Below are positions 42,401-56,700 of a stretch of 64,000 bases of DNA, in pieces; the first letter of the stretch is position 1; the number at the start of each line of letters is the position of its first letter. The stretch is from Struthio camelus (Eukaryota; Chordata; Aves; Struthioniformes; Struthionidae): positions 143,942,764 to 144,006,763 of the forward strand of contig NC_090943.1 in the NCBI RefSeq assembly GCF_040807025.1, written 5' to 3'. The notes below the pieces were generated by a model that did no database searches, had not been told where the DNA came from, and saw nothing but the letters and a program-made list of their open reading frames with translations. The position numbers were made by a program, and so were the translations under genes.

Positions 42401-42520
42401 CATATATATATATATGTATGTATGTATTTGAGTGCATGTATATTCTGTATATGCATATATAGATGTCTATATTCCATTTATATACACATATATACACATA
42501 CGCATACGCACATAGTTCAT
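42401..42520. repeat. TA/TG-rich simple sequence
   Basis: A pure TA run (about 42402-42416) passes into TATG units and then imperfect ATATAC/ACATACGC units. This is ordinary low-complexity sequence and probably length-variable. Confidence 0.8.
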
Positions 42521-45500
42521 GAGACTCAGCAAAACCAGAAAAGGAAATAAAAAGTGATTTTAACCTTTAACATAAATGGTATAACCCTAAGCTACCAATC
42601 ATTCTGTTCTGAATTATATCAGCATAAAATATAACACAATAAGCTGTCAAGTGAAATAACTATGGATTTTAGATTGGAATTGGGAGAGGGGGAGAGAAGA
42701 AGTCTCAGTGTGCTCTCTCTGTGATTTTAATTAATAAAATGAATTAAATACATGACAAATTCAGTGTCCAAATAGCAATGGACGTTCAGTGATTATTTAT
42801 GTGAGTGTTGTGGATCTCTACGTTATATTCATATAAACAGGAAGTAATTTCTCATTTTCTTAGAGGTCTGCTACACAATCTGAGTATCAGATGGACTCAT
42901 TTCAAAGTTGAAAATACAATCTTGTTTCACGTATTTGGTGCTTACTTGAAATGTGATGTTACAAACTTGTTTAAAAATCATTTGTACAAGTTGCAATGTA
43001 ACAAAATACATATAACTAGAGTCTAGCCTTCACTGCAGCTTCTATTGTTTTGCATGAAAAATGCATTGACTATAGTATTATGAGAGTAAATGTGCTGTAT
43101 GCTGAAAAATTCTGTCACTTTCTATTAGCTGTAAATTATCGACTAGTATAAACCCTAATTTCATTTGTCACATTCTGTTGCATTGCTGCTCTTCCTTGTT
43201 CCCATTCTGTCATTCTGGCAGGCCCACTCTGCCCCAGGTATCACGGCATCGCCATCTGCACCCGACATCTGTCTCTCTATTGATCACACGGGTTTAGCAC
43301 TTGATCAAACAGAGCACGACAGAATACATCTCTTTTTGCAGTACTGCCAATGCCAACTGCTGCATGAAATCTATTACAAAAGCATTCTTTTACCTAGTTT
43401 CTGAAACTGCAAATAGGTTTCTCTGCTTGTACAAAATTCTTGGAGGTTTTTTTTTTTTCTTTAACTTTCCATCATCTATTGTAGAGGAGAGGAAGAAACA
43501 ATACCAAGCTGATGAAAATGGGAAATGAAGCATTTTTATTCTTAAGAAGTTAGACTACCTGAATTTAGGTTATTTATTGAAATAAATGATAACATTAATT
43601 CAGGGTTTGGTAGTAAATATAAATTTTTTCATTTTGCTGGGAAATGGTAGTACACAAGAGAGTACATTAGAAGTTATTAAACAAACACCTCAGATATTTA
43701 CACATGAAGTCTGGAAAGCCTTCTAAGGTGTCTTTAGTTTAGACGGTTGGCCCCAGCAAGTGACTTGGGGACCACAGATAGGTATGTAACTGAACAACTA
43801 ATTGCTTAATCAGTGTGGAAAAATTGGTATGTCTGAGCACAGATCTGACAAACAGACCTGGACGACAGACAACAGGAAATTCTTGGTGCTGGAGTGTGGC
43901 TGAACTCCTTGCCACATCCTTGCAGAATAACTAGAAATTATTTTTAAGAATGGTGAAATTCCAAAAACTACCTGGTTACCAAGCCCTCAGGTATAACTAT
44001 GGCAAACGAGGTATTCTCAGTACTTTACCATTTCAGCTATGTTATTCCCATTGATGAGGAGAACTTCTCTTATAAAAGTGCTTCAAAGGGTACTACCGGC
44101 TGCAAGAACAGAGGCATGTAAGGCTACAAAGTGAAATTATGGGATAGCGGAAATCCACTATATCTGCTTCTCGGACACAGTATTGTAGATTAAAAGTTCA
44201 TAGGTATTTTATGACATTGTCTTTATGCTTTCCACAGATGGATTGTAATGTATTTTAAATTCACTGGGTAAACAGAAAGGACAGGTACTTTCTTAAAACA
44301 AATGGTGACTTTCTATTTACAAACTGTTCAATAACTCAGCAGCCACATGCTGTTTTTCTTATTTATGCTACCTTTACAAATTCTGCTGGGAAAAAATAAC
44401 TTCATTGTTATGAGTGATCAGATTTTAAAAAATAAAAAACAAAACCAAAACAAAATCACGAACATTAAAAGACTATTTTCCTTGTTTCAAATGACAGTAT
44501 TAGTTACAACACAGGAATTAGAGTGGTATCTAGCAATGTATTATTCATTAGATTTTTTTGTAGCCAAATACATTAGAGTATATAGTTATACCAACAAATT
44601 AATATTTTAGAGCTAATTGAAATTGTTCTTCCTATAAAGATTAAGCTTCTTCCCACCCTACACACATCAGTCATTAAAATAACACTTTTAATGCCTTGTC
44701 TAAATGATGTCTCACATTAATGCAAAGCTATATTAAAGCACTCAAATGACCAGTTCTTTTGTAATGCATTCTATACGATCAGACACTGGGTCAAAGCTGG
44801 GCAGTGTGTATGAAGTGGTATCAAGTGGAAGCTAATTAAAATATATTCTCTATAGAACTTTACAGAAAAAAGAGAACAGTAATCATCAGAAGGTAGAGTC
44901 TGAAAATGGCATTTCTGAAAGGCTTGCAGTGTGATTTATTCTATTTGCATGAGGATACTTTTTGGAATAAAGGCTTAAGAAGATGGCATGAATACTTCAA
45001 TTACAAAGTACCTTACTTGATTCCTGACAGTCTCATGATAACTTGCTTCTGGTTTGTTCAAAACGTAATTTTAGTGTTTTTAGGTCTGTTTATAGAAATC
45101 ATATTTAGATAACTTTCTCAAAATCAATTTAAAATATCCCAAACTTTTCATGAAATGACTTTAGCCAATTCTTTGATTAAACTTCTCAATTTTCTAAGAA
45201 CTTAAATTCACAAGATGATGTACATAGCAGAGTAACTAGTAATTGAATCAGAATATAGCAAAATCCCATTTCCTTTATCAAAGTCAGTTCACCTCCCAAA
45301 TCAATCAGATCTGTCCCCTTCCTTACCGAAATTCATGAAATGCAGGACATTTAATTTTATATTACTTGTAACCCAAGCTTCACAACACAAAAGGTGGATC
45401 TTTTTAAGCTGACTTACCCATTGTTTCCTGTACTGTACCTTTACTGATTCAGGGAAAGAGAAATAAATATGGCAAAGGGTGACTTTGTCTTGATGTTGTC

Positions 45501-46266
45501 TATGTCTCTGTATTACCCCAGCAGAAAGTTCTTTCATGAGATGCCGCAATTTCATGCTCAAATATAGGCAGATGTATCGGGGGGGAGGGGGGCTATAGTC
45601 AAGCCTGCATGAAGTTAGCAAGGGGCACACGAAGGCTGCACTTGTTCAGGCCGTGGACTTTTTGTCTGGTAAAGTATCAGTACCCCTTATCCACTGACTT
45701 ATCTCTTTTTTAAAAAAGATATGACTTTCAGGGATGTGAGTGTTAAGAAGATGGATGAAGCACTTTCTTGGGTTAAGATGTGGAAGCTTAGAAAGATCTT
45801 TTGTTTGATGTAGTGCAGTAATTCTTATGGATTAAAAAAAAAAAAACCAAAGAATTAACTTTCTAGTACCATCCGTTGTACTGAATTTACTATCTCTATA
45901 TAAATGCAGAGTGCTGCAAAAATAAACATCGCTTTTTTTTTTTTTTCCTCCACAGAATAACCTGATTATATTAACTTATTGTAATCTTTCTCATTAGGTT
46001 GGTCGTGGTAACCTGTCCATTCACACTCCATAGAATGGTAGCCGTAAGTGCTCATTTCTTCTTTAGAAGGGCTGGGAGACACTACACCACATCTCCCTTC
46101 GCCCCCCCCCCCCCAAACCCCCTTTTTTTCTCTCTCTTAGTACTCCTCTTCATTTTTATTATTAACGGAATTGTTTCGATGTGGACCAAATTAAAAATCT
46201 TCCAAGAATGGGAGTTTGCATTTGCACCCTCACTCCTGTGCTACAGCTGTGCTGCTTCACACAAAA

Positions 46267-46319
46267 GGTGTGTCTGCATTGCAGTAAAACATGTGACCCT
46301 AATTTAAGTAGACATACCC
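46267..46319. mobile_element. Possible MITE remnant
   Basis: GGTGTGTCTGC (46267-46277) and GTAGACATACC (46308-46318) are inverted with 9 of 11 positions matching. The left end followed by ATTGCAGTAAAAC resembles old amniote DNA-transposon ends of the GTACGTCTACACTGCAGTTAAAA type. The true extent is unknown and the call is tentative. Confidence 0.25.
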
Positions 46320-46500
46320 GTGTTCATTTTAATTCTAACAGGTAACAGCTTAACCACAAAAACAAAGAGTCTATTGTACTGGGAGTCCTGAGAGGTTCTG
46401 CAGCCTACACTGACCTCAGCTTGCTGCAGCTATGCAGCTGTCCCAGCACCTGCGTGAGCTTCAGCAACTGCCAGGTACATTTCTGTCAAGATGGAATAGG

Positions 46501-46546
46501 TAAAACTTAGTTTTACGTATTTACGTATTTACGTAAAACTTAGTTT
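46501..46546. repeat. Local duplication with TTTACGTA triplication
   Basis: TAAAACTTAGTTT occurs at 46501-46513 and again at 46534-46546. Between the copies lie three consecutive TTTACGTA-type units, self-complementary around ACGT. The arrangement looks like a small templated or slippage duplication. Confidence 0.75.
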
Positions 46547-49500
46547 CTGCGTTTCCTTTTATCTGGGAAAATATTTCCTGAGACCATGCCATTTAGCTGC
46601 TTAAATAATTGTTAGTAGACATATAATTGTAGTTCACAGTGCCTTTAAAAGGAACACCCACCCTTTGCCTCACAACTCTCAGGGCAGCTTTTATCCTCAG
46701 CAGCACACACTGTCATAACATGCTTTGGTATTCATGTGGCTCCACAATCCCACACTTGGAGCAACTTTGCCTATGTCCCTGACTTTGCCTACCCAAGGAT
46801 TGCAGTCATAAATCATATACTAGCCTTTGCTGGCTTAAAGAAGGGTCTTCTTAGCTTAGACCAGAATCCGGTCTTAACATCTGTGTGAAAACACCTAAAA
46901 GGATTCATAGATATATGGTTTAAAGGATGTCTGTAACATAGTATCTTTGATAGCCTGGCAAACTACCTCTCTTCTCTTAGGAATCTCAGATGCCGTTAAT
47001 CCGCAAGGTTCAAATACTGGGAATCAGGTGAGTTTGCAAGGAGAAGTTTTACATTATTTCTGCTTTAGCGCAATCATGCTTTATCATCTCTTATGAGAAT
47101 AATACTATGCTTGTAATATGCCAGTAAGTGATTGCTTCTTACCTGAGATCTAAAGACGTGGCACGGAGTACTGAAAATATGGAGGCAAATATAATTGGAA
47201 GTCTAATGGAAGTGTAATTCCTTGAGTTTAAAGCCTGAAGGCACTGTTTTGGTTATCAAGTCTGCATTCTTGCATAGGGCATATCTTACCCAGTAATTCT
47301 GGGAACTGTTTGTGGTTCACAACTTGTGATCAAATTTTGCTTTTAGAAAAGTTATGCAGTCTCAATTAAAAGAAACAGAATGATAGGCAATATATCACAA
47401 TTAAATTATTCTAGGGACTAATTAAACTTAGTGTTTAAAAAGTGCATTTATTTCCAATTTGAACGTTTTTGCTATTCAGCCTTTGCATTCTGCTGCATCC
47501 TTATTGCTAGGTTAAATAGTCTTTATGAAAGGAGAAGAGAGTAATAGCAGCAAGTACAGGGATAAAAGCATATGCTATTTGGAAAATACTGATATAAACT
47601 GGAGATATTTGAAAATCAGGTAAAAGACTAGATTTTATATGTCCTCCAGTGAAAGTATTTAACAAATTATTGTTTTCAATTCAAAATGATCAAATGCAGT
47701 GCTCAGGAAGATCCTGTTTACATTGAAAGAACAACTTTAATCCCTTAAGAAAACTTTAGATTAGCAGAAGCCTCAGAGAGACAATTAGCCTGTCTCTCTC
47801 TGGCCCAGTGACAGGTAGAAAATTTCACATGCAGCCACGGGTGTAAAGAAGCATATATTCCTTGCAGTTCTGTAAACTATTTTTGGGAGTTACGCATGCA
47901 TGCTGTCAGCTTTCATTTTGCCCTGAGTGTGAACTTCCAGATGAAAATACCATGTTATAATAAATAATTTGTTTTCCTAAATTCATCAGTTGTGCCTGCT
48001 GAGTTAGTCAGATTCTAAATATGCTACCAGATCCAAAATGTAGATGACCTTTTGAGACTGCAGACATATAGGGACAATATAAAGGACCAAATATGTCAAC
48101 TTTATTTTTAGTAAACTTTTGTGAAAATGCATATGTATTTAAAAATATCTAAAAGGAGCATAAAACATTTATATCACTGCTATGCACAAACTTTTACTTT
48201 CATTCAAATACTGTCATAAACCTTTCCAATAGCAAAATTAACGAGAAGTGAAAGGAAAGGAGACCCTGTCAATAACAGCATACAATTTAAAAATGAAAAC
48301 TGCAGTACAGAAAATGCTGGGATTTGAGCTACTAATCTTCAGATTAACCCCTATGGCTCACTCAGGAGATGGTTCTATAAAATACAAACAGCTATTACAT
48401 CAGCTTTTACAAGTGCAGATGAAGCTCATGGTGGTCAAACTAAAAGCAACACACTTCAGAAACACGTAGGGTTTTTTCCTGAGGATGCAGGACAGCAGAT
48501 AAAATATCAACATTCTGTGCACAGCTTTAAAGATTAACAAATCTTGTATTTCTTTTACATGTAGCTTCAGATCGTGACACACTGGAAAAGCTCTTTATTT
48601 TTTGAATACCTCCTTCAACACTAAAAGTAGTACCTGTTTCTCTGGATTGTAATTATACATAGCCAACAAAAAATAGAAAGTTTTATATACGAATAATACG
48701 CATTAGCTACACAAATTTGTTATGATCATTATAGCTACTGGTGACCTTATTAATTTATTATAATATTAGCTGACCTTTTGGTTACCAATTTCTACAAGAA
48801 ACGCAGGCTAGCTGGTCACAAGATTTATAATTCTTACATAAACAGGAAATAGATAATGCATTTTTTTTCTTTTAAAATTCACTTCTTTTTACTCAGGTGA
48901 AAAGTAAAGTTAGGTAAACCTGAGTTTTTAACTCCAAAATTCCAAGGTAGACTAGGTAACTAACAGATTACCTGATCATCAGTAAATTGCAATTGTTCTA
49001 TCAGTCTTAAATGCATTTTACAGTTTTGGATTTTTGTTATGAAATGAATATAATATGAAAATTCCATAAATGTAAATGCTTGTTGCTTCTTTTATGGATA
49101 AGATCATCACTACAGAGAAAACAGTTATAGTCCAAATTCTATTTTCAAATGTTCTGGAAGAAATCTAGAGTAACTGAATAGATTGAGTGCATCTAAGCAT
49201 AGAATTTGGTCCCAAGTAAAATGCAATTGCACAGTGTATACAATCCTCAGGCATGAAAAATGACTCCCAGGCTAGTATTGCACCAAGGCAGTGTGCAAAG
49301 GAAATGCACACTCCATCTCCCTCCTCGGATCGTTCTGAAGAAAGCAAGCATGCAGTGAACAGCAAGCTTTGTACGGTCATGACTAAATAAAAGGAGGAAT
49401 GGTTTGTACACCCCCAGTGTGCTATGACCACTTATATTGCAAGAAAGGTTATAAGCAGCCTCTTAAGAAAATAGGAGGAGCCAAACAAGTCCTAGTGGTG

Positions 49501-52500
49501 TACTGCTTCTGTATACATGCAAGATGAAGGATATAGCTATGCTAGTCCAATGAGTAGTAGCTTATAGCGGTAGTATAAACTGTGGATCCTCTTCGTTGCT
49601 GATTACTCTACTTCCCACCCCTTACAATACACACGTGACTGTGCATCTGCTCCAGAGACCTGTTGTTCGTGACTGTGATCACCCAGTCAGAACGGCTATA
49701 AAGCAAACTCCCAAGAAGGGAATACGCACAGAAATGGCAATATACAAAAAAATGGAAATCCCCTCTGTAAAACACAAGGAAAAAGATGAGTGGAATATGC
49801 AGGAGTAAAATACACACCCCAGAACAGAAAGCATGATCTATCCTTTATTATTCAGAGCAGCAGAAAGGTGGGATGAAAAATGCCTTAAATAAAATACTGG
49901 TATGCAGCTGGGGTACTTTGCAGTTTTTATAAGATATAAATTTGCCTTCCTGTATTTATTAAATCTAGATACAATCTTGATAACTTTGGAAGCTTAATTG
50001 GTAATTTGTGGAAAAAATAATCTATATTTCAGAAACCGTATGAGATTTTTTTGTCATAGATACTTTACATACAATATTGTAAATCCAATTTAGCATTAGG
50101 AGCTTTGATTCCCCAAAGCGTTAACTGAGAATTATTGATTAAAAATATGGAGGTCGGCTGTGAAAAGGAATCATTCTTGGGAAAAATATTTCCACACATG
50201 ACTTTAGAGGAAAAAAAGTAATTTTTTGAAAACAACTTCTAGTTAGCAATTTGGGGAGAAATCAGATGAGTTGTTGGTAAGACACAGTTTCCAAAGTACA
50301 TTAACGCCCTACTTTCAGCTTTCCTTGGCCCTTAGCCCATTACCAGGAACTTAATCCCATGACCTCTGACACTCGTCGTTTAAGTATCCATATTTTCTTG
50401 AACAGTGTAGAGTAATGTAAGACCAAGTAACTTGTTAAAATGGAAATTAAGGCTTATGCCATGTAGTCCTGCAAGGTGGTCTTTGTTTGCTTTTCTAATG
50501 AATACCTATTAAGTCAGAACATGCCCTTTTTGGCTGACCTTGCCCTTTTGGGTCACACAGGTGTGCAAAAGATAGCCACTAGCACACCCAGGATTAGAGC
50601 TGCTTACTGAAACTCCAGATTACTTGTTTGACTCAACGGAAAGGCCTTCTGTGTTTCTTCCGATTAAAGCGTCAGGAAATTCCACTGCAGTGGCATGTAA
50701 AATTTTGATAAACTCTATTCTGAAACAACGTTATCATTATGGCAGTCAGACTATAAAAGATTGGCTTAAATGGTCTCATCTGTATTTCTTCTCATCTTTT
50801 TTCTTCCCTTCTACATATCTTTATATAATTGTCTGTCTTTCAGTATTTTTATCTAGCTTTATGCATTATAAATATGCCTTTGTATACACATGTAAACACC
50901 CTCCAACCCCCACAGAATCCTTGCTATGCACACAAAGTACAGATTATTAATTAATATGCCTGCTAGGATTTTGGCAAAATGATTATCATTGCATTTAAAA
51001 TTGCCCCTTCAAATCATATCATTAAGGTTAACATTACATCATTAAATGAAGGAGCAAGTTACTATGCTTTTAAAAGCAAGTTTTAAAAGTATTTACTATA
51101 TTGCGTATTTACAAGGAAACAGAGAAAGGTAGCCTGTCTTTGGAATATGAATGTAAGCTCCACACAGAACCAACTGTTTCTTGTTTATGACAAAGGAGTA
51201 AATAATCCATTGATCTGGCAGCAGGGCACCTGCCTTACCAACCGACTATGTATCAGTGGTCCCTGAACCCTCATTATTTTTCCTCAATTAAAGTTCATAG
51301 TCTCCTAAAGTCTGTGCTGAGCAGATGTACAACTGTTCTTGACTGCTGAACACAGAAGAATCACAAATTTAGAAAACTACTGCCATTTCATAAACCCTAG
51401 AAGTGCATCATTTGTTGTGGTGAAGAAACATTACAAACAATATGTCTCTTTTATAGGCTGCTAAGCCAGCACACTACAGAAAAGAATATTAAAGTTCAAA
51501 AACTGTCACATAAGCAGTGCATTATGAATACTGTAATGTGTTTTTTTATGATTCAAATAATGCTTACTGAAATGAAAAAATAAAGCCCTCTGAGAGGTAT
51601 AATGTAAAAAATGTGACTTATATTTACCTAGAATTACACAAAATTGACGTATGAACAAAATCAAACTGGAATCAATGATCTGCAGAGAAATTCAAAATAT
51701 AATAACTGATAAATCACAGAAAGCAGAATTAAAGTTATGTTTGCTGTATTATCGCTTTGGTTCTTTGTAATTGCTTCTTTTGCAGAAATAGGGAAGTCAG
51801 GAGAAATAATCAGAAGGGCCATACTACTTGCAATTATAATGTAGTAAGACCCTAGCTGCAAAAATTAGCTGAAGGAAACATGTTTCACAAGAAGTAGCCT
51901 TTTAACTGGGGATGTATGATCACATGTTGTAACATATGAAAAGAGACTACATTACTTCCACATTCCCTACAGTGCATAGCGCTGTATGCTAGAAAGAAAA
52001 TAGTCTCCAGAAAACGCAAGGGAGATGCTCATTTCCAGCGCTGATCAGCAAACAAAAAGCAAACAAAAAAAACATTTTGGGGGGAAAAGTTCAAGTTCAT
52101 ACACAGCATTTGTCAGTCTTTTTCTCCAGCATGATTCCAGCACCGCTCGGTTGCCACAGAACGTGCTGCACTGAGAGCAGCAGATTGCAAGTCTTTAGGT
52201 CAGAGTATGTGCTTGAAGCATCAGTAGCTACACCTGCCATTCTAGTTTTTCTGGGAAGACTGTGCTGTTGCTAACATTGCAACATGCATTAGCCACAATC
52301 TGACTTCAGGGCTGGCCACTGAATTCAGAAACATTAAATATTAATGTTAAAATATTACCACCAGTGATTGGGTGTGGTTGTTTCCTGTAATACCTGATGG
52401 CGGTGTTGCCATTTAGAAATATGCGACAGATAGATAGGTGTATTTTTACTTAGAGTTGTGTGCACTGTTCTAGGTTCTTGTGTGAGGCTGTAACCCGGTG

Positions 52501-53439
52501 TTTGTAAAACAAAAATGCAGAAAAAGAAATTGATAGGGGAGAGAAGAATCAGGGAACTTATCGTCCAGCCAAAACAACAGAAGAGATTCCTGGCTGCAAT
52601 CTGATGTTATTAGCAGGGGACATTTTCTCCTTTCGGCTTTGACAACTGTTTACTGCTCTTAGCTTATTTTCACAAATATTTTGCTGAAAGCAAAATGAAA
52701 TGAAATCTCTACCCTGTAACTCACTCAAAACTATTCATGTTGAACTGAGGACTCAGTCATTATAGTGTTTGATGAGGATGTAAGCACCTTTGGACAAAAC
52801 GTAATGTTGTTATTTTAAGGGAAGCAGAAATCGACAAATGTAACTACTGCTGTATTCCGGGGGATCATTTTTCAATGGAAAGGACTTTTGCTGAATTTAA
52901 CCCCAGCTGGACGTCACACATTCATATGCAAAGCTCTGGAGGTTACATTTCATGGAATAAAGGATAAAATTGCCAGTCAATTTCAGCCTTGCACTAAAAG
53001 AATTACCCGTGTCCAAGCAACATGCATTTTCTGTCTATATAGTATAGGATGTGCTTTTGCATACCAGCATATGGAATATTTAGTGGGTGATCAGTGTAGC
53101 CAATGTATTTTAAAAGATAACTTGTGAAGCTTAACAGTCTGCGCTAAAACATAAGTAATTTCTTGCCACAAGTAGATTTGGATTCACACATTCCATCTAT
53201 TTAAACTTTTTTATATGGAAAAACTGAGCCAGAACATAGTTCATTCCACTCCAGAAGTATAGGCTCACAACTACCAGGTTTAGGAGTTAGCTGTTCTTTA
53301 TTAGACACTGGATGGCGAAGGCACTGATATCAGGTACAATTCTAAAGCAAAATGGGCATAAACATCAAAATTATTGAGCTCTGATGCTGGTGCAGTATTA
53401 ATAGTATCTGCGGCGCAAGTGTTATGACTCATCCTGCCT

Positions 53440-53790
53440 GTCTCTCTAAGAGCTGCTTGGTCCCATTGCATTTCTCTGCTCCCCCGCTACTCTCAGTGTA
53501 GGGGAGACGCTACCGAAGCAGCCGCTTGGCTTGAAGCAGCCACACCTCGTTGTCCCCTGCAGGACTGCTGGCACCAGCTCCCCAGCAGGGCTAATGCAAA
53601 GCAGAGCTGCTTCATCTGCAGGGGGGGAAAGCGGGTGAGCATATCGGGGCAAAACCCTGCAGCAAAAGGAGGGTGGCTTGTGTTGGAGTGGGAATCTGGT
53701 ATCGCAGGTATCAGAAAGAGGAAGGGGTCTCCATACCGCAAGCTCCACTGCCATGGAGCCTTTACCAGCTGGGAAAACCACAGGGAAGAG
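53440..53790. other. GC-richer patch, unexplained
   Basis: GC content rises well above the flanks and open frames occur on both strands (111 codons minus, 53446-53781; 82 codons minus in another frame). Frames in several phases at once point to low stop density in GC-rich DNA rather than to a gene. I recognise neither a domain nor a repeat family. An A-run of about 17 nt follows at 53872-53887. Confidence 0.3.
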
Positions 53791-56700
53791 CTTTCAGCTT
53801 TCCACTAACATTGGATAAGCTGGAAAGCAGTGAACTTGTGAGAGGAAAAGTAAAATCCAGTTCTCGCTCTTAAAAAAAAAAAAAAAACACCTTTCACTGA
53901 TGACCTATCTAAAAACATTACTGGTACCATCATACCTATGGCATTCAGACAATTGCAAAGGAATAGGAAAGGTGAAGATCCAATAGGATTAAAAAGTAAG
54001 ACACTATATACATAGACACGATTCTCCTACTCCACAGGAGAGGGCAGTGCCATACCCACAGCTTCGCTGAATTATTCGTCAGTGAACTAGCAGAAAGGCA
54101 TCTCCTTATGCTAGTCTGCATCTCCTGAACTTAGTGAGAAGAGATAGTGAATGAAAAATATATTTTATAGTTTTTCTGCAGCCTTTTCTACCTTTTTGCA
54201 AGAAGAGCATAAAAGTATCAGTTCTTCAGCATACCATTCTTTACACCTGCAGATTTGGAAAGAGGCTGCCACTCTGACAGTGCAGTACTTAGCTGTTCCT
54301 GGTGAGCAGCAAGCACTAAGAGTGCGCTCCAAAAAGCTCTCAGATACTTGCATTAACACAGTCTTTCTCTTCCCTGTCTCACTGTTCCCACTATAAACTA
54401 TATTTGATGCACCAGGCCTTTGAGGAACTCGCCTAAGTTCTCCAGTCCTTCTTTAAACATTCTGAATTACTAACACATGAAATACTACATCTAGGTCTTT
54501 TAGAGCAATGCCTCTAAAAACTCAGCTTTCACTATTTCACGTTTTCTCAACAGTGGAGGTATCCTTTACTTAGAAAAGTACTGCAACATCTGTGCATTGC
54601 AAAATGTTGCATTTTAAACTATCCCTATAATGTTATAAAAGGAAGCTAGTAATAATGATCCGGTAGTGACCATAAATACCCTCTACTGAAATTTCACTGC
54701 TTCACAAACCTTTAAGATGACTTTTCTCCATGTGTGTAGCAAGGCAGCAGTGATGCAGATGATGTGAAAGCAAGGAAATGCACTTTATTTCTAAGTCTAT
54801 TTAAACATTTTTCTCATTTTTAAGATCCCTTCTATTTTTGTAGCATGACCAAAATTTTATTGTAATGGTACCTGTCTTTATATATATCAAATAAATATCA
54901 CATATTTTATATGTATCAAATGCAGCATTTAACAGATTCACAGTTATGCAGTGTTCTGACTTTTGGACTCAAATTTAACTTCACCTGACACAAACTACTA
55001 TTAATAAATTTTAAAAAATAGACACATGCAAATTCTCATCTCATTTTTGTGTCATCTGGAAGAAACTAACTGAAGCTAGTCAATATCATCACGGTGTCCT
55101 ACCTTGAAAATGTGCTTACAAAAATGGAGGGTGAATGCTAACTGATAGATGTTGTGTACATCTTAGGCTGTCACATCTGACACTGGAAGTCTTACTTTCA
55201 AATTCTGTCCTAAATTTGAGCAATGGCAGGTCAGGTATGCCTTCTTGATGAGGCACAGAGTTTGCTCTGATTACCTCAGTAATTGCTCTCTAATATTATT
55301 AAACTTTATACGTGAAGTAATTTCTCTTCTGATTGATCCACAAAGCTCAGGTCAAAGGCCATCTAATTATAAAAAGTTGTAGATCCATCTTCTTCATTTG
55401 AAAATCCACCTCTTGGTCAAGAGCTGAAGCAAAGTTCATAATTACATTTGCAACTGACAGACTGTTCTAAATCACTTAAAAACAAAATATAGCTCAATAA
55501 TTTATTTGCTTATAAAATGACAGAAGGAAATCACTCGTTCCTTACTGCGAATCTAAAGGATGTTCTAGTTTTTATAGGCCTTGGTTATAAATACAGGATA
55601 GCGTGAGCATAGAAATGATTTCAGTTATGCTTTAATAGTGCTTAATAAATCAAGATTGCATACTAAAGAATACATTGACATTCCAAACCTTAGCATAATA
55701 TTTAATTAAGCAAACTACTACTTTGATCTCCATATTACTGAGCGGGGTCCAATGCCTGTTCTACCATGAGTGAAACCCTCACAGATCTGACTTTAGTTTC
55801 TTTTCCTGAAACGTATAGTGCATGCAGTGGGCAAAATATGTTGCAAATAAATAATAGTGGGCAAATTCAGGCTGCTTCTTAGCCAAAGAACTTGTTGCAG
55901 ATCTGTTTAGACCCCACTGGGCAGACAGAGTCAGCAAAACTGGCATCAGACCCTTTTGGAAAACATAAATTCAATCTACATGAACTGCTTTCATTTAAAA
56001 ATTAAATGTTTTTTTCCTACACTACATTAAAAATCATCTTTCTAAATGGACTATTAATACAGAGGCATCAAAATTTAGCTAGGTGTAGCAATTCGCATAA
56101 GTTATGCCTAGTTGATGCATGTTAGCCTAAGTAGATGAACTTCAGTTAACCCTATAGGATAAAAGAGTATCTTAGTTATAAAAGAAAGATGAGCAGCTTA
56201 AGCGTAACAGCCTGTTAGTTCCTGTGAAAGCCGGATGAGCCAATTAGGAATTGGGTTTTCTCCACCCAACCCTACAGGTGAAGGTGTCCCCTGGGGAAAG
56301 AGCCTAGGGGGACCCCCGGCTGCAGGACTACGCAGAGCACAACTGGAATTGCTGCACTCACCAGCCCCACTTTTCTTCTGGACCGTGTCGTATGCCTCAC
56401 GGAACAGGGTAGTCATGTAATTTGTAAAATTGCATGTATCTGTGATTGAAGCGTTTTAGTATCCAAGTATATTTAGTCTCCACGCTCTCATTTGATCTTG
56501 AACAGTGACACTATGCAGGTAAATCAGACCTTTTACAGCCACCTGTTTACCATATGTTTATTAAAACTAGCACTAAAAATATAATCTTCATGTTTTTAGT
56601 AATCTTTTTCAGTAACTGAAGTTAAGATGAAAATAAACAGATGTGACATACAAAAAAATAATATAGTTTAACAGAAATATATATTAAGAGAAAACTTCAA

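Larger units (their letters stand above)
39986..53439. other. ZFPM2 intronic DNA, no supported gene
   Basis: AT-rich noncoding sequence. It includes a TA/TG-rich stretch (42401-42520), a run of about 13 C (46102-46114), A/T runs near 45834-45846 and 45933-45947, and a G-run cluster GGGGGGGGAGGGGGG near 45579-45593. A local duplication at 46501-46546 is listed separately. Open frames of up to 109 codons look like chance. Confidence 0.55.

Noticed and set aside
45579..45593. G-run as a possible G-quadruplex
   Set aside because: Two long G blocks rather than four spaced runs; simple low complexity is sufficient.
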